Positions 1 through 10,100 of a stretch of DNA of 64,000 nucleotides are shown here, in pieces. Location: NCBI RefSeq assembly GCF_002295115.1, contig NZ_NSFV01000003.1, positions 372,001 to 436,000 of the forward strand, given 5' to 3'. The stretch comes from Mesorhizobium sp. WSM4311. GTDB lineage: Bacteria > Pseudomonadota > Alphaproteobacteria > Rhizobiales > Rhizobiaceae. Numbering within the stretch: the first letter of the stretch is position 1; the number at the start of each line of letters is the position of its first letter. The notes beneath the pieces were generated by a model that worked only from the letters and a program-made list of their open reading frames with translations, did no database searches and was not told the DNA's origin. The position numbers and the translations under genes were made by a program.

Positions 1-1
1 G

Positions 2-1021
2 ATCGACGCCGCTCGCGCCGAAGCCAACATTGCCCGCGCACAGGCCCACGCCGACAGGAACGGACTGAAGCTGCGGCCGCATATCAAGACGCACAAGCTG
101 CCCTATTGGGCGAAGAAGCAGGTCGCGGCGGGTGCCGTCGGCATAACCTGCCAGAAGATCGGCGAGGCCGAGGTGATGGCCGATGCCGGGCTGTCCGATA
201 TTTTTCTACCCTACAACATCCTCGGCCGCGCCAAGCTGGAACGGCTGAAGGCGCTGCACGGCCGCGTAACTCTGTCGGTCACTTCCGACAGCATGGAAAC
301 GCTGGAAGGGCTGGCGGCCACTTTCACCGATTCCGGCCATCCTCTCCAGGTTCTGGTCGAATGCGACACCGGCATGGGCCGCTGCGGCGTGCAAACGGCT
401 GATGGGGCGGTTGCGCTGGCAAGGCTGATCGACAAGGCCGATGGCCTCGCCTTCGGCGGGCTGATGACCTATCCAGCCGCTGGCCGCGCGGCCGAGGCCG
501 AAGCCTGGCTTGCGAAAGCCAAGCAGGTGCTGGCCGCTTCAGGCCTCGCTTGCGAACGCATCTCCAGCGGCGGCACCCCGGACATGTGGCGCTCCAGCGA
601 TGCATCGGTCGTCACCGAATATCGTCCTGGCACCTACATCTATCTCGACCGCTACCAGGTCGCCAAAGGCGTGGGCACCTTGAGCGATTGCGCGCTGACG
701 GTGCTGTCGACAGTGGTCAGCCACCCGACGGCAACCCGCGCCATCCTCGATGCCGGCAGCAAGGCGCTGTCCAGTGACACGCTGGGGCTGAAAGATTTTG
801 GCGAGCTCCTCGGCGCTCCCGACGCAAGGGTCACCGGGCTCAGCGAAGAACATGGCACCGTCACGCTTTCCGGCGACGCGAAGCTGCGCATCGGCGAGCG
901 TGTGCGCGTGGTGCCCGACCATTGCTGCGTCGTCACCAATCTGTTCAACGAGGTCAACCTGATCGACGGCGAGCAGGTGCTCGAAACGTTGCCGGTGGCA
1001 GCGCGCGGGCTGATGGCCTGA
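2..1021 (+). CDS. DSD1-family PLP enzyme (D-threonine aldolase / D-serine dehydratase-like), 5' partial
   Basis: The gene runs in from before the window. The reading frame is open from base 2 and ends with TGA at 1019-1021, so only the N-terminal few residues are missing. Near the start of the visible part the protein reads PHIKTHK, the site where alanine-racemase-fold enzymes of the D-threonine aldolase/D-serine dehydratase family bind pyridoxal phosphate through Lys. Near the C-terminus it reads PDHCC; the His-x-Cys pair matches the zinc ligands of eukaryotic-type D-serine dehydratase. Family members cleave or dehydrate D-3-hydroxy amino acids in the cytoplasm, and the true substrate cannot be told from sequence. 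An internal ATG at 173 lies after the PLP lysine and is not the real start. The gene converges on ccmC with a 28-bp gap. Confidence 0.85.
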   Translation: MDAARAEANIARAQAHADRNGLKLRPHIKTHKLPYWAKKQVAAGAVGITCQKIGEAEVMADAGLSDIFLPYNILGRAKLERLKALHGRVTLSVTSDSMETLEGLAATFTDSGHPLQVLVECDTGMGRCGVQTADGAVALARLIDKADGLAFGGLMTYPAAGRAAEAEAWLAKAKQVLAASGLACERISSGGTPDMWRSSDASVVTEYRPGTYIYLDRYQVAKGVGTLSDCALTVLSTVVSHPTATRAILDAGSKALSSDTLGLKDFGELLGAPDARVTGLSEEHGTVTLSGDAKLRIGERVRVVPDHCCVVTNLFNEVNLIDGEQVLETLPVAARGLMA

Positions 1022-1049
1022 CCGCCTACGGTCCAGTGACAGGTGGGTT

Positions 1050-1814
1050 TCAGGCCGGTTGCCGCTCCGCCTGCCGAGCCGCTACCCGCCGCATGGCGAT
1101 CACCCGGCGGCGGCGGATTTCGGTGCGCATCGCCATCAGGTGCAGCGTGAAGAACAACGCCGTGAACCCGACGGCCATGACCAGCAGCGGCCAGAGCAGG
1201 CTGGGGTCGATGGTCGGGCCGCCGAGGCGGAACACCGAGGCCGGCTGGTGCAGCGTGTTCCACCAGTCGACCGAGAATTTGATGATCGGGATGTTGATGA
1301 AGCCGACCAGCGTGATGATGGCAGCGGCCCACGCGGCGCGGCTGGCGTCGTCGAGCGCACGGGTCAGCGCGATGATGCCGAGATACATCAGGAACAGCAC
1401 GAAGACCGAGGTCAGGCGCGCGTCCCAGACCCACCAGGTGCCCCACATCGGCTTGCCCCAGATCGAACCGGTAATCAGCGCCAGTGCGGTGAAGACGGCG
1501 CCGATGGGGGCCGCCGATTTCAGCGCGACATCGGCCAGCGGATGCCGCCAGACCAGCGTGCCAAGGGCTGAGACCGCCATCAGCGAGTAACACATCATGG
1601 CGAGCCAGGCGAAGGGCACATGGATGTACATGATGCGCACGGTAATGCCTTGCTGGAAGTCCTCGGGCGCGGCGAAACTCATATAAAGCCCGACGGCAAG
1701 GATGAGCGCGGCGATCGTCGCCAGCCATGGCACGACCTTGTCGGCCAGCCCAACGAAGCGCGTCGGGTTGGCAAGGCCCATCCAGCCGCTCAGGCGTGAA
1801 GTCGTGTCGCTCAT
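1050..1814 (-). CDS. ccmC: Heme exporter/chaperone membrane protein CcmC
   Basis: This 254-residue inner-membrane protein of cytochrome c maturation System I loads heme onto CcmE. It has about six hydrophobic segments and the family's tryptophan-rich periplasmic motif WGTWWVWD in the middle. The two conserved periplasmic histidines that ligate heme are present in MYIHVPFAW (about residue 64) and WWNTLHQP (about 190). The length is normal. The context is odd: ccm genes normally sit as ccmA-ccmB-ccmC-ccmD-ccmG, but here the upstream neighbour is a repeat followed by ndvA, and only 28 bp separate the stop from a convergent gene, so ccmD does not follow. Either this genome splits its ccm genes or this is an extra ccmC copy. 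Confidence 0.93.
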   Translation of the reverse strand: MSDTTSRLSGWMGLANPTRFVGLADKVVPWLATIAALILAVGLYMSFAAPEDFQQGITVRIMYIHVPFAWLAMMCYSLMAVSALGTLVWRHPLADVALKSAAPIGAVFTALALITGSIWGKPMWGTWWVWDARLTSVFVLFLMYLGIIALTRALDDASRAAWAAAIITLVGFINIPIIKFSVDWWNTLHQPASVFRLGGPTIDPSLLWPLLVMAVGFTALFFTLHLMAMRTEIRRRRVIAMRRVAARQAERQPA

Positions 1815-1876
1815 GCGGCTTTACATAAACCGCCGGCGCGATTGGGGCAATCGAGCGGCGGTGTCGCAGGCTTGGT

Positions 1877-1965
1877 TACCCCCTTGTTGGGAGGGTCGCT
1901 GCGAAGCAGTGGGGCGGCACTGCCCCACCGGGACCTTCGGTCCGACCTCCCCACAAGGGGAGGTA
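1877..1965. repeat. Intergenic palindromic repeat, family A, copy 1
   Basis: This roughly 89-bp element between ccmC and ndvA has near-complementary ends (TACCCCCTTGTTGGGAGG and CCTCCCCACAAGGGGAGGTA) and an inner hairpin, GGACCTTCGGTCC. A second copy sharing the ends, the GGGTCGCTGCGAAGCAG block and the inner hairpin lies at 21110-21211. Elements of this kind are common between genes in rhizobial genomes. No coding capacity is seen. Confidence 0.8.
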
Positions 1966-1976
1966 AAGAACAATGA

Positions 1977-3749
1977 TCACGCTGCCTCGCCCTGCACTGA
2001 GCGGCTGAGGCGGCGGACTTCCTCGTCGTTGAGCAGGCCGCCGGCGCGCAGCAGGCTGGCAAAGCGGCCGTTGCGCAGCGACAGTTCGGCGAAGCCACCC
2101 ATTTCGACCACCCTGCCCTTGTCCATGAACACGACCAGATCGGCGTCGCGAACAGTGGTCAGGCGGTGGGCGATGATGAAGGTGGTGCGGTCGCGCCGCA
2201 ATTCGTCGATCGCTTCCTTGACGCGGTCCTCGGTCTCGACGTCGAGCGCGCTGGTCGCCTCGTCGAGCACCAGGATCGGGGCGTCCTTCAGCACGGCGCG
2301 AGCGATGGCGATGCGCTGGCGCTCACCGCCCGACAGCTGGCCGCCACGTTCGCCGACCACCGTGTCGTAGCCATTGCTCTTGGCCAGGATGAAGTCCTGC
2401 GCGGCAGCCGCGACGGCCGCGGCATGGATCTCGTCATTGCTGGCTTCGGCACGGCCGACGCGAATGTTGTCCTCGATCGAGCGGTTGAGCAGTCCGGCAT
2501 CCTGGAACACGGTGGCGATCGAATGGCGCAGCGACTTGCGGGTCACGGTGCGGGTATCGATGCCGTCGATCAGGATGCGGCCGCTGGACGGCGAGAAGAC
2601 GCGCTGCAGCAAATTGATCAGCGTGGTCTTGCCGGCACCCGTCGGTCCGACAATGGCGACGGTCTGGCCGGCCTGAACCTCGAAGGATACGTCGCTGACG
2701 CCCTGTCCCGAATTGGCGAACTCGAAGCAGACATCCTCGAAGCGGACATGGCCGGTGACATTGGTGAGATCGCGCAGGCCATCCGGCTCGGCGGCATCGG
2801 CGGCCGAGTCCTCGAGCTTGTAGAACTCCTCGAGTTTGGCGCGAGCCTCCGAAATCTGGTTGGCGAAAGCCGACATCTGGTCGAGCCGCGAGATCAGCAG
2901 CGTGGCGAAGCCGGTGAAGGCGATGACATCACCGACGCGCAGCTGGCCATGGGTCACCAGATAGGCGCCGATCAGAAGCACCACCATCATCGAGATGGTC
3001 GACGAGAGGCGATTGAGCGCATTGGCGATGGCCCACCAGTCGAGCACTGGGTTCTGGGCGTCGAGCAGGTTCTTGACATAGCGGCGCAGAGTCTCGGCCT
3101 CATGGCCAAGGCGGTTGTAGCTCTGGAGAACGGCGACGTTGCTCACGGAGTCCGTCACATGGGCGAACACCTTGTGATAATGGCGCTCCACGGCGGCCTG
3201 GCCCCCCTTGGTGCGCTTCATCACCAGACGGCCGATGCCGACATAGAGCACGCCAAGCGCGAGCAGCACCATCGACATACGCACATCCATGCTGAGCGCC
3301 GTCGGCACGAGCAGGACGAGCGCGACAGCCGTGGACAGATGCTGGCGCATGAATTCGAGCCACAGGCTGAACAGCGTCTCAACGGCACGCAGCAACGTGT
3401 GCAGGGCGTTGGACGTGCCGCGCTGATGATGCCAGGCGAGCGGCATGGTGATGACGCGCTCGAACGACTGGCACAGCACTTCGCTACGCCGGGCGTGAGC
3501 AAAGCGGTCGGCGCCGCGCGCCACCAGGACGAAAGCGATGACGTTGAAGGCGCCCAAACCGGCCCATACGGCAAGCGTGGAGAATACCGACCCATGCGCG
3601 GAGATGGCATCGATCACCCGGCCAAACATGATCGGCTCCAGGATGGCGATGGCGGCAAGTGCGACATTGGCGCCGCAAATCAGCGCGACGCGCCTCTTGT
3701 CGGCGGCCAGATAGCCCAGCGCTCTCCAATAGATCTGCAGAAGTGACAC
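1977..3749 (-). CDS. ndvA: Cyclic beta-1,2-glucan ABC exporter NdvA/ChvA
   Basis: This 590-residue half-transporter exports cyclic beta-1,2-glucan to the periplasm, where it is needed for osmotic adaptation and host interaction. The N-terminal half (about residues 1-300) is a six-helix ABC exporter domain. The C-terminal half is the ATPase, with Walker A GPTGAGKT near 370, signature LSGGERQR near 470 and Walker B ILVLDEATSALD near 490. The start is GTG at 3749, supported by GGAG eight bases upstream; no ATG fits better. It lies downstream of ndvB on the same strand but is separated by 380 bp containing a strong hairpin, so it probably has its own promoter. Family identity rests on its close match to NdvA/ChvA and on the adjacent ndvB. 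Confidence 0.95.
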   Translation of the reverse strand: MSLLQIYWRALGYLAADKRRVALICGANVALAAIAILEPIMFGRVIDAISAHGSVFSTLAVWAGLGAFNVIAFVLVARGADRFAHARRSEVLCQSFERVITMPLAWHHQRGTSNALHTLLRAVETLFSLWLEFMRQHLSTAVALVLLVPTALSMDVRMSMVLLALGVLYVGIGRLVMKRTKGGQAAVERHYHKVFAHVTDSVSNVAVLQSYNRLGHEAETLRRYVKNLLDAQNPVLDWWAIANALNRLSSTISMMVVLLIGAYLVTHGQLRVGDVIAFTGFATLLISRLDQMSAFANQISEARAKLEEFYKLEDSAADAAEPDGLRDLTNVTGHVRFEDVCFEFANSGQGVSDVSFEVQAGQTVAIVGPTGAGKTTLINLLQRVFSPSSGRILIDGIDTRTVTRKSLRHSIATVFQDAGLLNRSIEDNIRVGRAEASNDEIHAAAVAAAAQDFILAKSNGYDTVVGERGGQLSGGERQRIAIARAVLKDAPILVLDEATSALDVETEDRVKEAIDELRRDRTTFIIAHRLTTVRDADLVVFMDKGRVVEMGGFAELSLRNGRFASLLRAGGLLNDEEVRRLSRSVQGEAA

Positions 3750-3809
3750 TTCAGCTACTCCGCCAATTCTCTACTGTGCTCAATGCGGTATTGTGCACTG
3801 CACCATTGC

Positions 3810-3832
3810 TTGACACGTAACGGTTGACGCGT
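3810..3832. promoter_or_regulatory. Direct repeats upstream of ndvA
   Basis: TTGACACGT (3810-3818) and TTGACGCGT (3824-3832) match at eight of nine positions with a 14-base period. They lie about 60-80 bp upstream of the ndvA start. They could be an activator or repressor site for ndvA. On the plus strand the two TTGAC blocks could also act as -35 elements. No binding protein can be named. Confidence 0.3.
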
Positions 3833-3961
3833 CGCAAAACAATGCCCGTCTATCGCTTCCGTTCCCATTTAGCGAACAAAAGATGACGACGATGCGAAAT
3901 CTGACGTGATCACCTAACGGTTTGAGATAAAAGGTGAAATGTCAGCCTTGCGGCAAAATCA

Positions 3962-3990
3962 TGGCAGTGGCCGAGCGCTGCCACATTTTT
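3962..3990 (+). terminator. Hairpin plus T-tract on the plus strand, no upstream plus-strand gene
   Basis: TGGCAG (3962-3967) pairs with CTGCCA (3978-3983) across a 10-base loop, followed by CATTTTT on the plus strand. This has the form of an intrinsic terminator, but no plus-strand gene ends here. It may terminate a small RNA that starts near 3850, or it may be fortuitous. Confidence 0.3.
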
Positions 3991-4081
3991 AATCACGGCA
4001 GGCTTGCATGAAGTGTCAGGCGACGCCTGGCGGACCCTGGCGGACGCCGTCAGCGACCGCACGCAAGTAAACATTCGCGGC

Positions 4082-4107
4082 ATCGCGCGTCCCGAAGGAC
4101 GCGCGAT
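4082..4107 (-). terminator. Hairpin downstream of ndvB
   Basis: A perfect 11-bp inverted repeat, ATCGCGCGTCC / GGACGCGCGAT, with the loop CGAA begins 22 bases beyond the ndvB stop codon. The stem is GC-rich and stable. The T-tract after it on the minus strand is weak, so termination could be partial, or the hairpin could mainly protect the mRNA 3' end. Confidence 0.6.
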
Positions 4108-4129
4108 CTATCGACCTAAGACGTTGATT

Positions 4130-7100
4130 TTACGCCGGTATCTTGACCACGACCTCAGTCTGGGTGCCGGCTTTCGGTTCGAAGGAGGCGGACTTTGTTT
4201 TCGAACCATCGACTTCGAGCGAGATCGTCTTGGTTTTTTTGTCGCGAACGACGTGAACCTTGATCTCGGCGCCCAGCATCTTGAGGGAAGCCTGGTAGCC
4301 ATCCCAATGGCTGGGCAGTTTCGGCCGAAACGTGATCTGCTTGCCGCGCCGTTCGATGCCGAGGATGCCTTCGACCGCTGCCCGATAGAGCCAGCCCGCC
4401 GAGCCGGTGTACCAGGTCCAGCCGCCGCGCCCGCCCTTGTCGTCTCCGGCATAGATATCGGCGGCCACCACGTAGGGTTCGACGCGGTATTGCTCGGCCG
4501 AGGCCTCGTCGGAGGCGTGGTTGACCGGATTCAGCATCGAGAAGCAGCGATAGGCTTCGTCGGTTTGCCCCATCTCGGCCAGCGCGATGACGAACCACGT
4601 CGCCGCATGCGTGTACTGGCCGCCATTCTCGCGCACGCCGGGCGGATAGCTCTTGATGTAGCCGGGGTCCTTCTGCGTCTTCGAGAAGGGTGGCGTGAAC
4701 AGTTTGACGATCTTGAGCTTGTCGTCGACGAGCAGGCTGGTCGCCTGCTGCATCGCCGTCGTCGACCGCGCCGGGTCGCCCTCGCCTGAAAGCACGCTCC
4801 AGGACTGGGCGATGGAATCGATCCTGCACTCTTCGGAGGTGCGCGATCCCAAGGACGTGCCGTCGTCAAAACTGCCGCGCCGGTACCACTCGCCGTCCCA
4901 TGCCGTGCTCTCGAGCGCCCGCTTCAGCGCCTCGGCATGCTTTGCCCAGGCCTGGGCGCGCTTGTTGTCGCCCTCGCCCTTGGCGACGGCGGTGAAGTCG
5001 CCCAGCGTCTTCAGCAGGAACCAGCCCAGCCACACGCTCTCGCCCTTGCCGTGCTCGCCGACACGGTTCATGCCGTCGTTCCAGTCACCGCCAAGGATCA
5101 GCGGCAGGCCGGCAGGACTGCTGCGCTTGATGGCCAGGTCGAGCGCGCGCGCGCAATGGTCGTAAAGCGACACCGTCTTCTTCGAGATTTCGGGAGTGAA
5201 GAAGGCGTCATGCTCGCCCTCCCCCAGCGCCTGCCCGTCGATGAAGGGCAGTTGCTCCTTGAGGATGGCGGCGTCGCCGGTCACGGTGAGATAGCGCGCC
5301 GTGGCGTGGGCCAGCCAGACCACGTCGTCGGAAATCAATGTGCGCACGCCGGCCCCGGTGCGCGGCAGCCACCAATGCTGCACGTCGCCTTCAGGGAACT
5401 GCCGCCGCGCGGCGTTGAGGATCTGATCGCGCGCCAGTGTCGGATCATGCGCCAGCAGCGCCAGCGTGTCCTGCAACTGGTCGCGAAAGCCGAAGGCGCC
5501 GCTTGCCTGGTAGAAGGCCGAGCGGGCGCGGATGCGGCAGGCAAGGCTCTGATAGGGCAGCCAGTGATTGACCATGGCATCGAGCGCCTTGTCCGGCGTC
5601 TCGACCTGAATGGTGTCGAGGAAACCGCGCCACTCGCGCTCATTGTCGGCCAGACGCTGATCGAAATCCTTGCCCCGATGCGTCTGCACCAGCGCGCTTG
5701 CCTGCGCCGGGGTGTCGGCATCGCCGAGCAGCCAGAGCAGCGTGACGTCGCCGCCGGCCGGGATCTCGACGTCGCGGGCGATCGCCGCGCAGGGATCGTC
5801 GCCAGCCTCGACACGGCCCGACAGGGCCGCGCCGGTCAGCACAGCCTGCGGCAGTTCGCTGGACCCGTGCCGGCCGAGGAACTCCGACCGATCCGATGTC
5901 ACCGAATGGACAGCGGCGTCGGCGGCCAGGAAGGCGACGCGCTCGCTGAAATCGAGCCCATAGGGGTTTTGCGCCAGCAATGCGCCGGTCGCCCCGTCGC
6001 GGGATGAGACGATGGTGGCGGCCGTCCGCGACCGATGTCCGCCAAGCACCCATTCGGCATACGCATAGACGCGCAGCCGCGCCGGCACCGGGCCAGAATT
6101 CTGGATGCGCAGCCGCGTGATCTTCACTGGATCGACGGGGTCGACCACATGGGTCAGGTCCATCGATAGCGGCCCGCGCTTCGAGCGGAAGGTGGAGAAG
6201 CCCTGGCCATGCCAGGCCTCGTAGGTCATCGAGGGATCGCGCACCACCGCAGCGATCGGCGAGAACGCCCTGCCGCTGGCCTGATCGTAGATATAGATAC
6301 CCTCGCCCGGCCGGTTCGAGACCGGATCGTTGGACCACGGCGTCAACTGGTAGTCGCGGCTGTTGCGGCTCCAGGTGAAGGCTGCCCCCTCGGCCGACGT
6401 ATGGAAGCCGAACGAGGCGTTGGAGACGACATTGATCCAGGGCTGCGGCGTGGTGCGTCGGCCGGCCAGGCGCACCACATAGTGACGTCCGTCGCCGTCG
6501 AAACCGCCAAAGCCATTCCATTGGCTGAGGCCAGAGCCATCGGCACTGACATCCGCCACGTTCTGCGGGGCAAAGGCATGCGCCGCCGGGATTTCGCGTG
6601 GAGCCGGCAATCCGATGGACGGCAGGCCGTCGCGCGCCTGCAAGGCAGCCGCCTCGGCCCGTTCGATCTGATCGAAGATGGTGCCGTTGCGCGTATGCAG
6701 CACCACCCGGGCGACGGCGAGCAACGTCTTGTAGGTGGTCTCTTCCATCAGGTCGCGGCGCACCGCGAAAATGTGCTGGCGGGGACCGAGTTCCTTGCCG
6801 CGCAGACGGCTGTTTTCGCACAGCGTCTCGACCGCGCGCTGCAGATCCTGGACATAGGACGAGGCCTGCTCGTTGACGACGACGAAGTCGATCATCATGC
6901 CGCGGGTGCGCATATATTCCTGGAAGCGCAGCGCCTGGGCGACGATCTCCAGATCGGCGACGTCGCCGATCCTGACCAGGAAGATCGGAAAATCGCCCGA
7001 AATGCTGGTCGGCCACAGGCTCGACTGCTTGCCGAGGCCCGAAGCGATGGATTCGGCCGGCAAGCGCAGGAACGCGTCGGGATAGATCAGGTAGCGCGCC

Positions 7101-10100
7101 AGTTTCTGCACATTGGCGGCGTCGGTCAGGCTGAGGCCCATATGGCGCGTCTGCACCTGGCTGCGCGTCCAGGCCAGCATGGCCTGACGGGCAAAGCTCT
7201 CCTGATGGTCGAGACGGTTTATCGCCTCTTCCAGTTCGGTGCGGTTGGCCCCGACCACGGTCCAGAAGGTCAGGGATATCTTCTTGTTTGCGGGCACCCG
7301 CACCTGACGGCGCAGCGAGGCGATGGGATCGAGCGTAAAGCCGGAATGACCGCCAAGTCTGGCGCCCGGATCGAAAGCGGCGGCATCGACGATCGAGCGG
7401 CCACGGCCGATAAAGGCGCGCCTGTCGGTCTCGGCCTCGGCATCGCGCGCCGGACCCGACGGATCGGTGACGAAATGCACCAGGTTGATATCGGGCTCGC
7501 TGGTTTCGCGCTTGCGGCGCGTGGCGAAGATCGCTCCGTTGTTGGCGGCGATTTCAGTCTCCACGAACATCTTGGAGAAGGCCGGATGCGCGTAATCGGA
7601 AGCCTCCAAACCCAGCACCAGTTCGGCAAAGGACGTCACCTCGATGAAACGATCGGACGTGCTTTCATTGTAGAGCGTGATGCGACGGCCCTCGCCATTG
7701 CCTTCGGAAACGACGATGCATTCGACCTCGGAGCGCAACGTGCCGACCAATTTGACGAAGCTCGCCTTGTCGTCGGAGAACAGGGTCTGCACCTTCTCCT
7801 CGGCCGCGCGCTTTGGCTCCGCCGTTGCCGACCACCAGTCTCCAGTGCTGACGTCACGCAGGAAGATGTAGGAACCCAGACGATCCTCGACCGGGTCCGG
7901 CTGCCAGCGCGTAACGGAAAGGTCGCCCCAGCGGCTGTAGCCGGAGCCGGTTGCCGTCACCATCACCGAATAACGGCCGTTCGACATCACATTGGTCGAA
8001 CGCAGCGCCCGCAGGGGATCCAGCACGATGCGCGTGTCGGGGCTCTCGGTTTCGGTCTCGTCCTTGGCGCGCTCGTCCGCTTCGGTCCTGACGGTCGCGG
8101 TCGGGATGTCGCGCGGCGCCCTTTCCTGCAGCAGGAGTTCAGCCGATTCGATGACCGGATCGCTGTGGAAACGGTCGCGCAGACGACCCTCGAAGATCGC
8201 GTCGGCGACCGCCGCGATCGACATGCCCGAATGGTGCGCATAGTAATTCAGCACGACCGCGTGGTTGGTACCTTCAGGCACGCGCTGCGGCGTGAAGTCG
8301 ACGGCATCGTAAAAGCCATGCGGGCCAAGCGCACCGATGCCGCGCAGACGCGCGAGATTTTGCACGGCTTCGCGCGGGTTGAACTGCGCCGCCATTATGG
8401 TGGCGTAGGGCGCAATCACGGTGTTCTGGCCAAGACCGCGCTTCAGCCCAAGCCCGGGCACGCCGAAATTGGTGTACTGGTAGGTCAGTTCGCGGTCGCG
8501 GGCGTTGTAGGCCGCTTCCGAGATGCCCCAGGGCACGTTTTTCTGGCGACCATACTGGATCTGGCGCTTGATGATCAGCTTGCTGGTCTGGTTGAGGATC
8601 GAGCCCTGCGCCTCCTTCATCACCAGTGGCGGCATCAGATATTCGAACATCGAGCCCGACCAGGACATCAGCGCGCCCTGGAAGCCGATCTCGACGATCG
8701 GACGGCCGAGCCGGAACCAATGTTCGGTCGGCAGGTCACCCTTGGCGATGGCGAACAGGCTGGTCAACCGCGCCTCGGAGGCGAGAAGGTCGTAGCAGCT
8801 TTCGTCGAGCTGGTGTTCCTCGACCCGGTAGCCGATCGACAGCAACTTGCGTTCCGGCCGCATCAGGAAGGCGAATTCCATCTCGAAGGCGAAACGACGG
8901 GTGCGCTCACGCAAGGTCAGGAGTTTGGCGCGCAGCGCTTCGACGGCGTTGTCGTCGCTGTGGGCATCATGGACATGTGCCTCGCAAGTGGCTTCCAGCC
9001 TCGCCGCCCAGTCGACGATGATGTCGCTCTGGGCCGAGCCCGCCTCGGTGTGGATGGCGGTGGCCAGCTTGCGGATCTCGCCCGCCAGCACGGCGAGGTT
9101 GATGGTGCGGATCGAGGCCATTTCCGGCTGCGCCTTGATCGTCTCGACGGCGCGCCGCATGCCGTCCAGGCGATCGACGAGACGCTGGCGCAGAGGCCTG
9201 AGCTGACGGCGGTCGTCGGGCAACTCATCGAGGCTTTCGCTCAGGATGGTGACCGTGTCGAGAATGCCTTCGAAATCGCCCTGGAGGTGAACGGAAGGCG
9301 CTTCCGCCCATTCGGCACAGGCAGCCGCCACAGCCACCAGATGGCCGGCGAGATTGCCGCTGTCGACAGCCGAAATGTAGAGCGGGTAGAGCGGCTTCAG
9401 CGTCGTGGTGTCGTACCAGTTGAAGAGATGGCCGCGGTGGCGCGGCATGCTCTCTATGGTCGTCATGGTGGCGTCAATGCGGGTGATGGCATCCGACAGG
9501 CTGATCCAGCCGAAATCGCGCGCCGAGACCACCGACAGGAGATAGACGCCGACATTGGTCGGCGACGTGCGCGGCGCCACGACCGGGGCCGGGCTTTCCT
9601 GGAAATTGTCCGGCGGCAGATTGTGATGCTCCGCCGTGACGAAGCTTTCGAAATAGTGCCAGGTGCGCCGCGCAATAGTGCGCAGCGTGTGGATATCGGC
9701 CTGCGATATGCGCAGCCGGTCCTCGGTTTCGGCCGAGCGGCTGATCCAGCTGGCGATCGCCGGCGAGCCTATCCAGAACAGGGCGAAGAAGAAGGCGACG
9801 AAGGCGCCGGTGGAATCGGCCAGCACCGGAATGGCCAGGCCGACGAAGCCGATGATCACGGCGCCGTACATCATGCCGTAATAGGAGCCGACATCGTTGT
9901 CGCCGGCCTTGTGGGCCTGGGAAGCGGTGCGCCATTCCAGGAGATTCTGGCGGCTGACGAACAGCCGGTAGAGCGTGCGCACGATGGCGTCGCCCATCAT
10001 CCAAGCGTTGTGCGCCATCAGCACGATCTTCAGGGCCACCATGGCGGTGCCGAAGGCGACATCGCGCGCCAGCGCCGAGAAATGGCCGCGCGGTGTCTGG

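Larger units (their letters stand above)
3750..4129. other. ndvB-ndvA intergenic region
   Basis: This 380-bp gap contains no convincing gene. It holds the presumed ndvA promoter, a pair of direct repeats (3810-3832), a plus-strand hairpin followed by T residues (3962-3990) and the hairpin behind ndvB (4082-4107). Its AT content is higher than in the flanking genes. An open frame that starts at 4004 on the plus strand runs antisense into ndvB and is not considered a gene. Confidence 0.6.

Noticed and set aside
2166..3746. A 526-codon plus-strand frame antisense to ndvA
   Set aside because: The minus strand encodes a complete ABC exporter with all ATPase motifs; the mirror frame has no recognisable domain or ribosome site.
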